Under the pieces are notes generated by a model. The model had not been told where the DNA came from. It ran no database searches and saw only the letters and a program-made list of their open reading frames with translations. Source: Chloroflexota bacterium (GTDB lineage Bacteria; Chloroflexota; Anaerolineae; Aggregatilineales; Phototrophicaceae). From it: DNA of 64,000 nt. Location of the stretch: assembly GCA_013388745.1 (NCBI GenBank), contig JACAER010000034.1:1-64000 (forward strand), written 5' to 3'. This document shows, in pieces, positions 44,573-54,001 of the stretch. The translations under genes and the position numbers were made by a program. How positions within the stretch are numbered: the first letter of the stretch is position 1; each line of letters begins with the position of its first letter.

Positions 44573-45421
44573 TTATCCCTTGACGGAACCCGCGGTCAAG
44601 CCTGAGACGATATAACGCTGCAAGAAAAGGAACAGGATCACCATCGGCAGGGTCAGCATCAGCACAGCCGCTGCCAGCACAGGCCAGTCGCTGCCATAAA
44701 CACCCTGAAAGACGATCAAACCACGAGTGATCGGGTAGAAATCATCGTTGGTTAAATAGATAGTTGGCAGAATGATCTCATTCCAGATGCCGATTGAGTG
44801 CAAGACGACGACGGTCGCAACGGCAGGGCGAATGAGCGGCAGAACAATTGACCACACAAAACGGAAATACCCGCAGCCATCGAGAGCGGCGGCCTCGTCC
44901 AGTTCCTGCGGAACAGTCTTGATGTAGTTCACCAGGATCACAATGCCAATCGGGTTCACAATAAACAGCAATATGTAGCCGATGGGGTTGTTATACAGCC
45001 CCAGACGCAAGATAAGCTGGAATTGTGGAATAAGCGCGGGCGGCAAAAACAGCGCGATCACAAACAGCGTGAGCAGCACACCCGCATACCTGACATAGCC
45101 CCGCGCGATGGGAAAAGCCACAAAAACGGCTGTTATCACGTAGATCGTCGTTGCGGAAACGGTATAAACTACCGAATTGAGCAAGTACTTAGGGAAGTTA
45201 GCTTTTTCCCAGGCCTCTGCAAAATTCTCGAAATTCGGCTGGACGGCCAATCCGATAGCATCTCGATTGAAAGAGGGAGTCGTTCTCAAAGAGGTGTTGA
45301 CGAGCATCAGCAAAGGTCCGAGGTAGACAAGAGCCAACAGCACCAGGAACCCATAGGATGCCAGCTTGCCCCAGTCCATTGGCTTGCGCCTGGATGACAC
45401 TGTACCGGTTGTTGTGCTCAT
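44573..45421 (-). CDS. Carbohydrate ABC transporter permease (MalG-like)
   Basis: The 282-residue permease has six transmembrane helices and the cytoplasmic EAA loop (ELDEAAALDGCGYFRFVWSI) that docks on the ATPase, ending at SGLTAGSVKG as in MalG/UgpE-type subunits. It works with the upstream permease; its ATG overlaps that gene's stop by four bases. No ABC ATPase gene is in the locus, so a shared ATPase encoded elsewhere (MsmK/UgpC type) is expected. Confidence 0.92.
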   Translation of the reverse strand: MSTTTGTVSSRRKPMDWGKLASYGFLVLLALVYLGPLLMLVNTSLRTTPSFNRDAIGLAVQPNFENFAEAWEKANFPKYLLNSVVYTVSATTIYVITAVFVAFPIARGYVRYAGVLLTLFVIALFLPPALIPQFQLILRLGLYNNPIGYILLFIVNPIGIVILVNYIKTVPQELDEAAALDGCGYFRFVWSIVLPLIRPAVATVVVLHSIGIWNEIILPTIYLTNDDFYPITRGLIVFQGVYGSDWPVLAAAVLMLTLPMVILFLFLQRYIVSGLTAGSVKG

Positions 45422-46344
45422 CCCATTATCCTCGCTTCTCTACGTCGCAGAATCGTTTGTACCGTCATACCGATCACAAGCACCATCACGAACATGACGA
45501 TGGACGCCGCGGCGGCGTATCCCTGGCGGAAACTGCTGGTGACACTGCCGGATGTTTGTCCAAAACCCGTCGCATAAATCAGGTAGCCCAGCACCTGCGT
45601 CCCATTGCGGTAACCGAGCAAGACCAGAAATAGCTGCCACGCCTGAAGACTGCCGATGACATTCAGCAGCAGATTGGTGTTGACGCTGGGCGTCAGCAGC
45701 GGCCAGGTGATGTTGGCGAAGACTTGCCAACGGTTTGCTCCATCAATGCGCGCTGCCTCGTAATATTCTGCCGAGATGGTCTGGAGGCCGGCCAGAAAGA
45801 TAATCATGGTGGTGCCCATGTTGGCCCAAATCTGGACCACAATGACCCATGCAAAGGCCTCGGTGGGCTGGGCGCCCAGGAATTCAGAACGCACGCCAAA
45901 AATCGCCAGGAATTCGGCCAAGGGGCCGCCCAGAGGATAGAGGAAGAGCGACCAGATCAAACCCTGAATAACCGCTCCCAGAATCACGGGCATGAAGTAC
46001 AGGGTTCGGAAAAAGTTCCTGCCCCGCAGCTTTTGATTGAGAATGACTGCGACCAGCAGACCGAGCGCAAACTGAATGGTGGTCACAAAGAAGCAAAAGA
46101 TCAGCGTCCTTCCGACAGCATTCAAGTTGTCCCTGGCTGCCTGACCCAGGAAAAGGAATTCACGGTAATTATCCAGCCCAACCCAGTTGACAGGCGCTCC
46201 GGGCAAGCCGGTGGCATCTGTGAAAGAAAAGACCGCAGTTGCCAGCGATGGTCCCAGCGCAACAACAAAGTAAGCAATAATTCCCGGCAACAGCAATAGA
46301 TATGGAAGCCAGCGAGATCGACCTCTACCGAAGTGATACGTCAT
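45418..46344 (-). CDS. Carbohydrate ABC transporter permease (MalF-like)
   Basis: The 308-residue permease has six to seven hydrophobic helices and an EAA-like loop (YYEAARIDGANRWQVFANITWPLL). Residue pattern is that of MalF/UgpA. ATG 46344 follows AAGGAGTGACTTTA. It is between the binding-protein gene (83 bases upstream) and the second permease gene. Confidence 0.92.
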   Translation of the reverse strand: MTYHFGRGRSRWLPYLLLLPGIIAYFVVALGPSLATAVFSFTDATGLPGAPVNWVGLDNYREFLFLGQAARDNLNAVGRTLIFCFFVTTIQFALGLLVAVILNQKLRGRNFFRTLYFMPVILGAVIQGLIWSLFLYPLGGPLAEFLAIFGVRSEFLGAQPTEAFAWVIVVQIWANMGTTMIIFLAGLQTISAEYYEAARIDGANRWQVFANITWPLLTPSVNTNLLLNVIGSLQAWQLFLVLLGYRNGTQVLGYLIYATGFGQTSGSVTSSFRQGYAAAASIVMFVMVLVIGMTVQTILRRREARIMG

Positions 46345-46426
46345 TAAAGTCACTCCTTTTTTCTGGCTGAAGGCGGGTGGCCCCCCAGCAAATCGTGGGA
46401 AGTCCACCCGCAAGATTATGAGCTAA

Positions 46427-47725
46427 CTAACTACCGACGGCATCCAGGCCTGACTGAAGGTCGGCTTGCACCGTATCGGCCAGTGCCTGGGGATCATCAA
46501 AGGTGCCAAACGGCTGGAAGTACGACGCCCAGGGATTGGCGTACTGACCGACACCGCGCGGCGCGACCCAGTACTGTTCGTAACCCACACGGAAGTTGGC
46601 AAGATAGGGGGCCACTTCTTCACCGAGTTGGGTGTTCAACTGGGCCGTGGGTTGCGTGGGTATGAAGCCAACGGCATTGACGAACGCCTGATAATTCTCA
46701 GGATCAGAGAAGACTTCCAAATACAGCAGGGCCGCTTCGGCGTTTGGTGTGTTGGCCGCCACCGCCCAGCCCTGATCGTATTTGCCGAACAGATATTGAT
46801 TGTCTTCCACATTTTCCGAACCGGGGAAGGGGATATAGCCCCATTCGAATTCGGGCTCAGCCGCTTCAATAGCCGGCGCATACCAGGTTCCGCCAGGGAA
46901 CATCGCGACTGCGCCAGAGGCGAAGCGACCCGGCGCCGCGTCCGCCGCGATCCCGCTCGCGCCCGGTTCGATCATGTCGCGCGCATAAATCTGCATCCGC
47001 GACCACATCACCAGGGCGGCCTCGTCATTCCAGGTAATCGTGCCTGTCCACAGTCCCTCGACAAGCGCCGCCTGGTCGGGATACAACGCACCGATCAAGC
47101 CATAGGCGCCAACAAAGATCGGCCACCCATCGCGCCCACCTGCCGTCATGCAGGGAATCCCAGCCGCGTTGAAGGTTTCGCAGGCCTGCACCAGTTCGCT
47201 CCAGGTTGTAGGAACGGTCACGTTATTGGCCGCGAAGAGATCGCGATTGTAGTAGATACCGCTGTAGGAAACGCGCCCAAGGTTGATGGCGTACACCCTG
47301 TCATTGTAAGTGCCGGCATCTGCGATCGTCGCGGCGTCGTAATTGGCGACAAAGGGCTGATCGGTCAGATCCATCAGCAGGCCGGCATCTGCCAACTGCT
47401 GCCAGTTCGGCGGATCGACATCGACCATGTAGGGCTGCACGGCATTAGCGAAGCCAAACATATCAATGACGTCGATGTCGTTGGCGCTCAGGCGAGTTTG
47501 AGTCACAGTACTGAGGTCGTTGGCATTCACAACCGACATATCCACTACGATGTCGGGGTGCTGTTCCTGGAACTGCTGGTTAAAAGCCTCCATGAATTCC
47601 ACCATCGGCGGATTCTGGTGAACAAGCACGCGCAGCGTCGTCTGGGCGGCGACTGGTTGGATGAGCGCGCTGCTCAGCAGCAGCATACCGATCAGTGAGA
47701 GCAAAACTATTCTTCGCATCATCAT
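46427..47725 (-). CDS. Sugar ABC transporter substrate-binding protein
   Basis: The 432-residue extracytoplasmic binding protein has a Sec signal (hydrophobic core 6-20, AAQTT cleavage) and a family 1 (MalE-like) fold: FMEAFNQQFQEQHPDIVVDM, DRVYAINLG, GIYYNRDLFAANNV, GAVAMFPGGTWY. There is no Cys lipobox, so it is not a typical lipoprotein, unlike many Gram-positive binding proteins. It probably binds beta-1,3-gluco-oligomers. The start has three successive ATGs after AAGGAGAA; the first or third could be used. Confidence 0.88.
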   Translation of the reverse strand: MMMRRIVLLSLIGMLLLSSALIQPVAAQTTLRVLVHQNPPMVEFMEAFNQQFQEQHPDIVVDMSVVNANDLSTVTQTRLSANDIDVIDMFGFANAVQPYMVDVDPPNWQQLADAGLLMDLTDQPFVANYDAATIADAGTYNDRVYAINLGRVSYSGIYYNRDLFAANNVTVPTTWSELVQACETFNAAGIPCMTAGGRDGWPIFVGAYGLIGALYPDQAALVEGLWTGTITWNDEAALVMWSRMQIYARDMIEPGASGIAADAAPGRFASGAVAMFPGGTWYAPAIEAAEPEFEWGYIPFPGSENVEDNQYLFGKYDQGWAVAANTPNAEAALLYLEVFSDPENYQAFVNAVGFIPTQPTAQLNTQLGEEVAPYLANFRVGYEQYWVAPRGVGQYANPWASYFQPFGTFDDPQALADTVQADLQSGLDAVGS

Positions 47726-47846
47726 TTCTCCTTATTCAATTCATTTATCCGCACGTGAACTGCTGTAATTTGGGAAACTCGCTGCTGAAAAGATTTTATG
47801 GCCTCCTTTTCCCTATCTTGCTGTTGAGGTACTGGTTGTTAATCCA

Positions 47847-48038
47847 TCACGATTGTTTGCGCGAACGCTGCGCCGCTAAAGAACGTGCCTCCAGGTTGGG
47901 TTGGTAGCCATACTCGCGGATTATCCGCAGCACGCGCTCACGGGTTGCCTGACTTACGCCGGGTTGTCCGTTTGCAACCCGCGAAGCCGTTGTGCGTGAA
48001 ACACCGGCCAGCTTCGCAATCTCCTCCAAAGTGATCAC
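47847..48038 (-). CDS. Orphan LacI DNA-binding headpiece
   Basis: A 63-residue protein that is only the LacI helix-turn-helix and hinge: [49 protein letters not shown], and then stop. The sugar-binding core of a normal LacI repressor (about 270 residues) is absent. I start at GTG 48038, with AAGG nine bases upstream. The longer open frame upstream encodes no LacI residues and runs through a palindromic operator. The adjacent regulator gene has the mirror state: a LacI-type sensor without a headpiece. Could be a split repressor or a decayed gene. Confidence 0.65.
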   Translation of the reverse strand: MITLEEIAKLAGVSRTTASRVANGQPGVSQATRERVLRIIREYGYQPNLEARSLAAQRSRKQS

Positions 48039-48063
48039 TGTGATTTGCCTTTGGATGCTTTTT

Positions 48064-48077
48064 AGGAAGCGCTCCCA
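48064..48077. promoter_or_regulatory. LacI-type operator in front of the orphan headpiece gene
   Basis: AGGAAGCGCTCCCA is one mismatch from the perfect palindrome TGGGAGCGCTCCCA-type operator core used by LacI-family repressors of glucoside genes (known from CebR/BglR-like regulators in Actinobacteria). Centre at the CG of GCGC, position about 48070. It is 26 bases before GTG 48038, between the regulator and transporter genes. Confidence 0.6.
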
Positions 48078-48202
48078 AATCCATTTAGAGTGTATCAAGC
48101 AGGGGATATGCCAGGCATGGACAAAAGCGCGCTAAATATGGAGATTTCATAGGTGTGCGGGGGCACACGCCCGGCGGGGCGTTGAAACACAAACGTGCTT
48201 GT

Positions 48203-51200
48203 TCAGGAACGCCGGAATGCTTCGGGGGACAGACCGGTTTCGCGGTGGAAGATGCGGCTAAAGTAGCCGCTGTCTGAAAAACCGACGCTGGAGGCAATCT
48301 CTGTGATAGTTTGCTGGCCTTCTTTTAACAGACGCTTGGCCTGGTTTATCCGATAGCGCTGAAGATAGGCAATGGGGGTTGTTCCCAGCTCGCGGCGAAA
48401 ACAGAAAGTCAGATGATCTTCAGAAAGGCCGACATGCTGCGCAATATCCTGGCGCGATATCGTTTCGGCAAAGTGTTCATGGATAAAAGCCATTGCAGAC
48501 CGCACTAATCGCTGCGATTCTCCACTCAGTTTGCGTTTGTGTTCCAGCGCGGTGCTGATATGCGAGAGGGTTTCATCAATACTGAACAGTCCCTTGCCCA
48601 ATACAGCAGCCACCCCCTGATTCAGGCGTGTCATATCCGTTTCCGTCAGAACCTTGCCCGTGACCACGATGACGGGAATACTGCGTGTGCTTTCCAGACC
48701 CCGCATCGCTTCTAGCACCTGAAAACCGTCCATCTCCGGCATCTGCAAATCCAACAAAATAAGATCAACAATCTCGTGGCGCAGGATTTCCAGCGCCTCT
48801 TTGCCGTTACGCGCTTTCAAGACACGATTGGACGATGCGTGCGACTGAACAATCCGGGCATGCATTTCAAGCGTATTGGGCTCATCATCCACCACCAGAA
48901 CAGTGCGCGTTGGATCAATCGCATCCGTCATCAACCAGCGTTGATCGAGCGCTCTTGTCAGCTCGGATATTTCGATTGGTTTGGTGAGATAATCCAGTTC
49001 TAACGATGCCGCATCAAGCTGCGAAGACGAAAAGAACACAACGGGAATGTCCTTTGTGGACGGATTGATCTTGATTTCTTTCAGTGCGCTCCAACCCAGA
49101 GCAGAGTCGGTACTCACATCCAAGATGATGGCCTGAGGGTACCTCTCGGCGATCTGGGAAGACCAATCCAGTCCCCGCCTCATGGGCAGAACTTGCACGC
49201 TGAACGCGCGCCGACGCAAATGGTCAAACAAGCGCTCGCTGGTCCGCGGATCGTTGGTCAGCACGACAACAGTGTGTTCCTTAGCCGACCTTTTTTCCAG
49301 GTAAGGCGCCTGTTGCAAGGGCTGCTGCACAGTTGGGAGGGTGAAGGAAAAGACCGAGCCAGCGCCTTCTTCACCCGTAGAATGGACGGTAATGGTTCCC
49401 CCATGCATATCAACCAGTCGTTTACTGATCGCTAATCCCAGTCCCAGCCCCCCATACCCCCCCGCAACGCTGCGTTCGGACTGCCAGAACTCATCAAAGA
49501 TGGCATACTGTTCATCGGGCGCAATTCCCAGTCCTGTGTCTTGCACTATCACCGTCACGGAGTCAGTGTTCTGCTCAAGCCGCAGGCTCACCTTACCGCT
49601 GGCGGTGAACTTGATCGCATTGTTGATCAGATTGAGCGCAACCTGTCGCAGACGGGTCTGGTCGCCCCATACCCAGGGGCCTGCTTCCGGCAAATTGGCT
49701 TCCCACGCCAAACCTTTATCAGCGGCCAGTTGGCTGCCGCTGTCCGCTACGATGCGTAAAGCCCGTGCCAGATCAACATATTCGTTATTCAGGCGAAGTT
49801 GTCCGGCATCGCTGGTGGCAAGGTCGATGACATCACCAATCAGCCCCCCCAGGTGTTGGGAGTAAGCGTGTATCCGATCCACATCTTTTCGGACTGCTTC
49901 AGAAAGCGGCGAATCGCTCTCATCGCTGTCGCGCAGAACCATGCCGCTTAAGCCGACAATCAAGTTTAGCGGTGTTCTCAGCTCATGACTGATGGTTGAC
50001 AAAAAGCGGCTTTTTAGGCGGTTGGCTTCTTCTGCCAGACGGCGGCCTTCAGTTGCCTGACGATACAAGCGCGCTGTGTTCAGGGCGCCGCCCAATTGTT
50101 GAACAATCGAACCGTACAGATCAAGCTGCTCGGTGTCAAAGACCATGAAACCGATCTGGCCGGATTGGTCAACCAGCGGGATCAAGGTCAGGACGAGTGG
50201 CTGCTGCTGCGCAAACAGATGGGCAGGTGGAAAGTCCTGACTGCGAAAGCGAAGTCCTCCCTGATCCGGGTTGATGGTATTGTGCATCATCGTCCACGCC
50301 ACCGGGTCATCACCGTCCGCTTCAAACAATCCGAGCAGAGCGATATGGATACCCATATCGGGTAAGTGCTTTGCAAGGATGTCATAGATTTGCGTCTCAT
50401 CGAGAGCCGTGAGTAAGCGAGCCGTGAGCAGGCTTAAACGACTGGCTGTCCAGCGTTCGTCCACAACATACTGCCGATGTTGACGACGCATATGGGCGCT
50501 GATCGTCAAGCGCGCCGCGCTCAAAAGATCGCCTGCCAACAAGGCTGCGGTTGGAATATCTGCGGAGGTTTCCCCAACGACAGCGCTCATCAATGAAATT
50601 GCGTCCTGCCATATATGGGTATCATCAGCGCCAAGTGCCGTGCGCTGAAGTGTGTCTTCAAGGACTCGCTGGAATGCCGACCTATCACCGTGCCGAATGC
50701 TGGTAACAAAGGCGTCTACCAAACGCTGGCATAACGCCAGCCCCTCATCTTCGGTCAGACTATGCGCCTGATTCAGGATGGCGAACGCCATTGCATTGGC
50801 CAGTTCGGGATGGCCGTGGCTGCCTGACGACTTTACCAAGCTGTCTGGTTTTGCCCCGCCGACGCACCCGCATGATTCACGGATCACGAGATGGGTATCG
50901 ATTTGGACGAGTTCGGGCAGGGGAGTCGCTGCTGCAAGCGCTTGCAGCAGCAGATCAACGGCACGATAACCGATGTCAAATAGAGGAACGTGAAGACTGC
51001 TCAAACCCGGTTCCTGTACGCTGCCCTCAAGGCGGTTGTCAAACCCGACAATCGCAACATCCTGCGGGATGCGCCGACCAGCCTCTTTCAGTGCCTGCAT
51101 CGCGCCTAACGCCGATTCATCGTTGCTTGCTACGACTGCCGAGAATGCGGCACCTGAGTCGATGATGCGCCGCATGGCCGCGTAACCGCCGTCGTAGACA

Positions 51201-51769
51201 TGGCGACCATATGCAACCAGACAGGGGTTTTGATCTAAAGCGTAGACTTCAAGCCCGGTTTGGTAAGCGTGCAAACGTTCGCCGCTGTCGCCGCGCAAAT
51301 CTTCCTGCGTCCCGGCGATAAAGGCAATCTGGCGATGACCGTGTTCAACCAGATGCCGCATCGCTTCCCGAATCCCCCCCATGTTATTGACGGCAATTGT
51401 TGGGCCAGTTTCTCCTGATCCAACAAACAGGATTGGATGCCCGGCGGCAATCAAGCTTTGCATATACGCTGACCGCGACGGGGAGTGAAGGGGTACAGCA
51501 ACGATTAGCCCGTCAGTATTCCAAGGGCCAATGGGCACGAAATCTTGATCGGGGGAAAAGATGGGCCAGGCGGGACGCAGCGGGTCACTGGGGCTGGCAG
51601 AAGGCCCCATGCCGCAGCCTAAGAGCAAATTGCACCCCAGACTCCGTGCCGCGTGGGTCATTCCACGAAAAATGGGCGCAAGGTAGCTGAGGTTCGTGGC
51701 CGTCCTGTAAAATTGCCAGCCTGCCAGGACACCAATCGTTGGCCTTGCGCGGCGCGCTGCTGCGACCAT
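48203..51769 (-). CDS. Cytosolic hybrid regulator: LacI-type sugar sensor, histidine kinase, two receivers, AraC domain
   Basis: The 1188-residue protein combines, in order: a LacI/periplasmic-binding-type sugar domain (about 10-300; VIRESCGCVGG at its end), a helical linker, a GAF-like segment (about 450-560), HisKA with the phospho-His in FLSTISHELRTPLN near residue 596, a HATPase (NLINNAIKF, DTGLGIAP, GYGGLGLGLAISKRL), a receiver lacking the acidic pair (TNDP) but keeping Asp in IILDVSTD, a second full receiver (VVDDEP, LLDLQMPEMDG), and a C-terminal AraC helix-turn-helix. No signal peptide or membrane helix: it should sense a cytosolic sugar. ATG 51769 follows GGAGAG. It heads the glucan locus on the same strand. 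Confidence 0.88.
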   Translation of the reverse strand: MVAAARRARPTIGVLAGWQFYRTATNLSYLAPIFRGMTHAARSLGCNLLLGCGMGPSASPSDPLRPAWPIFSPDQDFVPIGPWNTDGLIVAVPLHSPSRSAYMQSLIAAGHPILFVGSGETGPTIAVNNMGGIREAMRHLVEHGHRQIAFIAGTQEDLRGDSGERLHAYQTGLEVYALDQNPCLVAYGRHVYDGGYAAMRRIIDSGAAFSAVVASNDESALGAMQALKEAGRRIPQDVAIVGFDNRLEGSVQEPGLSSLHVPLFDIGYRAVDLLLQALAAATPLPELVQIDTHLVIRESCGCVGGAKPDSLVKSSGSHGHPELANAMAFAILNQAHSLTEDEGLALCQRLVDAFVTSIRHGDRSAFQRVLEDTLQRTALGADDTHIWQDAISLMSAVVGETSADIPTAALLAGDLLSAARLTISAHMRRQHRQYVVDERWTASRLSLLTARLLTALDETQIYDILAKHLPDMGIHIALLGLFEADGDDPVAWTMMHNTINPDQGGLRFRSQDFPPAHLFAQQQPLVLTLIPLVDQSGQIGFMVFDTEQLDLYGSIVQQLGGALNTARLYRQATEGRRLAEEANRLKSRFLSTISHELRTPLNLIVGLSGMVLRDSDESDSPLSEAVRKDVDRIHAYSQHLGGLIGDVIDLATSDAGQLRLNNEYVDLARALRIVADSGSQLAADKGLAWEANLPEAGPWVWGDQTRLRQVALNLINNAIKFTASGKVSLRLEQNTDSVTVIVQDTGLGIAPDEQYAIFDEFWQSERSVAGGYGGLGLGLAISKRLVDMHGGTITVHSTGEEGAGSVFSFTLPTVQQPLQQAPYLEKRSAKEHTVVVLTNDPRTSERLFDHLRRRAFSVQVLPMRRGLDWSSQIAERYPQAIILDVSTDSALGWSALKEIKINPSTKDIPVVFFSSSQLDAASLELDYLTKPIEISELTRALDQRWLMTDAIDPTRTVLVVDDEPNTLEMHARIVQSHASSNRVLKARNGKEALEILRHEIVDLILLDLQMPEMDGFQVLEAMRGLESTRSIPVIVVTGKVLTETDMTRLNQGVAAVLGKGLFSIDETLSHISTALEHKRKLSGESQRLVRSAMAFIHEHFAETISRQDIAQHVGLSEDHLTFCFRRELGTTPIAYLQRYRINQAKRLLKEGQQTITEIASSVGFSDSGYFSRIFHRETGLSPEAFRRS

Positions 51770-52107
51770 ACTCTCCGCTTCCTTCAGGACGCAGGCAGCC
51801 GAGGGAGAAATATCGCTCAAAGCGCGCGTTTTTCTCGATCAGCTACCGAACTCCTGTCCTTGTTGGTTAAATTATATCGTGGGAACATTTATTGTGCGCT
51901 TTACAAGCTGAAAATCCGGCGCTGAAAGGGAATTGACAATCTGTCCCGGTCTAAAGAGGCCAGTACGCGCCAGATCATGCGGGCGCCGCGCTGCCTGCAC
52001 ACTAGGCGCGAAGTCCGCTTGACGCTTTTTATAGTTCGCTTATACAGTGATACTGTCAATTGCGGACAGATTTTTGCGGGTAATGTGATGAAGGAGAAAT
52101 GCAGCCG
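51770..52107. other. Divergent intergenic region (338 bases) with candidate promoters
   Basis: It separates the hybrid regulator (minus) from the fasciclin-type gene (plus). On the plus strand TTGACG (52019-52024) and TATACA (52041-52046) with a 16-base spacer form a plausible promoter. On the minus strand the reverse of ATTATA (51871-51876) gives TATAAT as -10 for the regulator. No other gene is visible. Confidence 0.4.
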
Positions 52108-53196
52108 ATGACGAAAAGAATCGCCCTCATTTTGCTTTTCGCCGTGTGGGGTGTGCTGACAGTCCGGGCGCAGGACAGCAGCGTGCGTGTGCGTTTCGCG
52201 CATCTCTCGCCGGATGTAGAGCCGCTGGATATTTGGGTCAACGGCGCGGTGGCTTTCAGCGCGCAGTTCGGCACCATCACGCGCTATTTTGAAGGCGGCG
52301 CGGGCACGTACCAGTTGGCTGCCGTGCCCAGCGGCCAGGACATCAGCGCTGCCGTGCTGGGGCCGGCGGACGTGAGTTTTGAGGCCGGGCGCAGCTATAC
52401 ACTGGCGGCGGTCGGCCAGCGCGCCGATCTCAGCCTCAGCCCGCTGGTAATTGACGAGAATCTGCTGCTGGAAACGTACAATATTGATCCGGCCAGCAGT
52501 TGGGTGCTGCTGCTGCACGCCGTCAGCGGCGCGCCGGCAGTGGATGTCTATTTTAACGATACGCTGGTTGTCTCTGGCTTAGGCTTCGGCGCGTCGCTGG
52601 TGGCCGAAGCGACAGAGGCCAGCTTCCAACTGCGCGTTACGGCGGCGGGACAAAGCGGCGACATCCTCAACCAGACTTTGCTCGGCCTGCCCAACAACAC
52701 ACAGTTCGTGACAGTGGCGGGCACAGCCGACGATTTCAGCGTGATTGTCGGCAGCAACAGCCCCCTGAACGCCGTCGATTTTCTGCGCGGCCTGAGCGGG
52801 CAGCCCACCAGTTTTGACACTCTGCTGGCCGCTGTGGACGCCGCCGGATTGACCGACGCGCTGGCTAATCAGGGGCCGTTCACGCTTTTTGCCCCGCCCG
52901 ATTCGGCGTTCGCCGCGCTGCCCGCCGGCACGCTGGAGGCGGCGCTGGCGGACCCGACACTGCTGACCAACATTCTCGGTTATCATGTCGTGCCGGATTA
53001 TGTCACCTCTGCGGATGTGGTCGATGAACTGCTGACGACCGGCAGCGTCACGCTGAGCACGGCGCAAGGCGGCGCGCTCACTATCAGCAGCAGCGATGGG
53101 CGCGTGCTGATTAATGGCACGGCGCAGATTCTGGCCACCGATTACTATGTGCGCAACGGCGTGATTCACGTTATCGACAGCCTGCTTGTGCCGTAG
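52108..53196 (+). CDS. Secreted DUF4397 plus fasciclin-domain protein
   Basis: The 362-residue protein has a signal peptide ([17 protein letters not shown]), a DUF4397-type domain ([19 protein letters not shown]; about 30-200) and a C-terminal fasciclin (FAS1) domain about 235-360 with the H1/H2 motifs [32 protein letters not shown] and [21 protein letters not shown]. It is probably a surface adhesion protein. ATG 52108 has GGAG 11 bases upstream; ATG 52099 would add three residues. Ends two bases from the convergent phosphatase-like gene. Confidence 0.8.
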   Translation: MTKRIALILLFAVWGVLTVRAQDSSVRVRFAHLSPDVEPLDIWVNGAVAFSAQFGTITRYFEGGAGTYQLAAVPSGQDISAAVLGPADVSFEAGRSYTLAAVGQRADLSLSPLVIDENLLLETYNIDPASSWVLLLHAVSGAPAVDVYFNDTLVVSGLGFGASLVAEATEASFQLRVTAAGQSGDILNQTLLGLPNNTQFVTVAGTADDFSVIVGSNSPLNAVDFLRGLSGQPTSFDTLLAAVDAAGLTDALANQGPFTLFAPPDSAFAALPAGTLEAALADPTLLTNILGYHVVPDYVTSADVVDELLTTGSVTLSTAQGGALTISSSDGRVLINGTAQILATDYYVRNGVIHVIDSLLVP

Positions 53197-53198
53197 GT

Positions 53199-53657
53199 TC
53201 AGGGCGCGATTTTCGCGCGCAGGGCGGCGATAAAGCTTTCCCACTGCGGGACATCGCTGCCCTGCCAGATCGACGCGCGGAAGGTTTCGGCCTGTTCGGG
53301 CGTCCAGCGCAGATGTTTCAGCGCATACAGCGCATAAAAGGCCGTCACACGATAATTGGCGGCGCAGTGAATCAGCGTTTTGCCGGCGCGCCGCCGCTGC
53401 ATGGCCGCCTCGAAAGCGGCGAAATCCTGTTCCGTGGGATGCAGCCAATCGACCGGAATATAGTGATAGTCCATGCCGAGCGCCTCGACCAAAGCAGCTT
53501 CATCCGGTAGTGCGCGCCGTTCGTGGGCGGGCAGCAGGTTGATCACGGTGGTCACCCCTTCGGCGGCAGCGGCGCGCAGTTGGTCGGCGCTCGGTTGGCC
53601 GGCGGTGAACGTGTCCTCATCGACTTTGCGATAGTTGTAGATGTCTGCCGTGCGCAT
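53199..53657 (-). CDS. Protein tyrosine/dual-specificity phosphatase-like protein
   Basis: The 152-residue protein has the DSP-like start TFTAGQPSADQLRAAA, VTTVINLLP and a signature LIHCAANYRVTAF, i.e. His-Cys followed by four residues and Arg103. The classical phosphatase loop has five residues between Cys and Arg, so the loop is shortened; similar 'HCAANxR' proteins exist in bacteria. Cys98 would be the nucleophile. It could be a phosphatase of unusual geometry or an inactive relative. The gene shares its end with the convergent fasciclin gene. Confidence 0.7.
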   Translation of the reverse strand: MRTADIYNYRKVDEDTFTAGQPSADQLRAAAAEGVTTVINLLPAHERRALPDEAALVEALGMDYHYIPVDWLHPTEQDFAAFEAAMQRRRAGKTLIHCAANYRVTAFYALYALKHLRWTPEQAETFRASIWQGSDVPQWESFIAALRAKIAP

Positions 53658-54001
53658 GTTGCTCTGTGCCTTCTCCCTATCGATCGCTATTGGACAATCT
53701 GATTATAGCGGATGCATGCCGCCAACAGTTGATATGCGCTTAAGCGCTTAAACAGATAATGACTCTTTCGCGTTTGGCGGGTTTTGCCGCCACAGACTGA
53801 AGTCTGCGGCTGCCAGGCACACAAGTTTGCCTTCAAGTCTCTGCGCGACTCAATGAGCGGTTTCCCTTGAGAGTCGTAATCCGATCTAAAAACCGAAGTG
53901 CCTATTACAGCCTCCGTTCCTGCTGGCGCAGCAGCACAAACGGGACTCGCTCTGGCAAATGGCGCGCGGCTCAGGCAGAATGAATTTTTTTCAGGGGGCG
54001 C
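53658..54001. other. Intergenic region (344 bases) with palindromes
   Basis: It lies between the minus-strand phosphatase and the plus-strand methyltransferase pieces. GCGCTTAAGCGC at 53736-53747 is a perfect 12-base palindrome overlapping TTAAGCGCTTAA, operator-like. A hairpin CAGACT-GA-AGTCTG is centred at 53800 within GCC...GGC arms (53789-53810), resembling dispersed palindromic repeats. No gene was seen. Confidence 0.4.
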
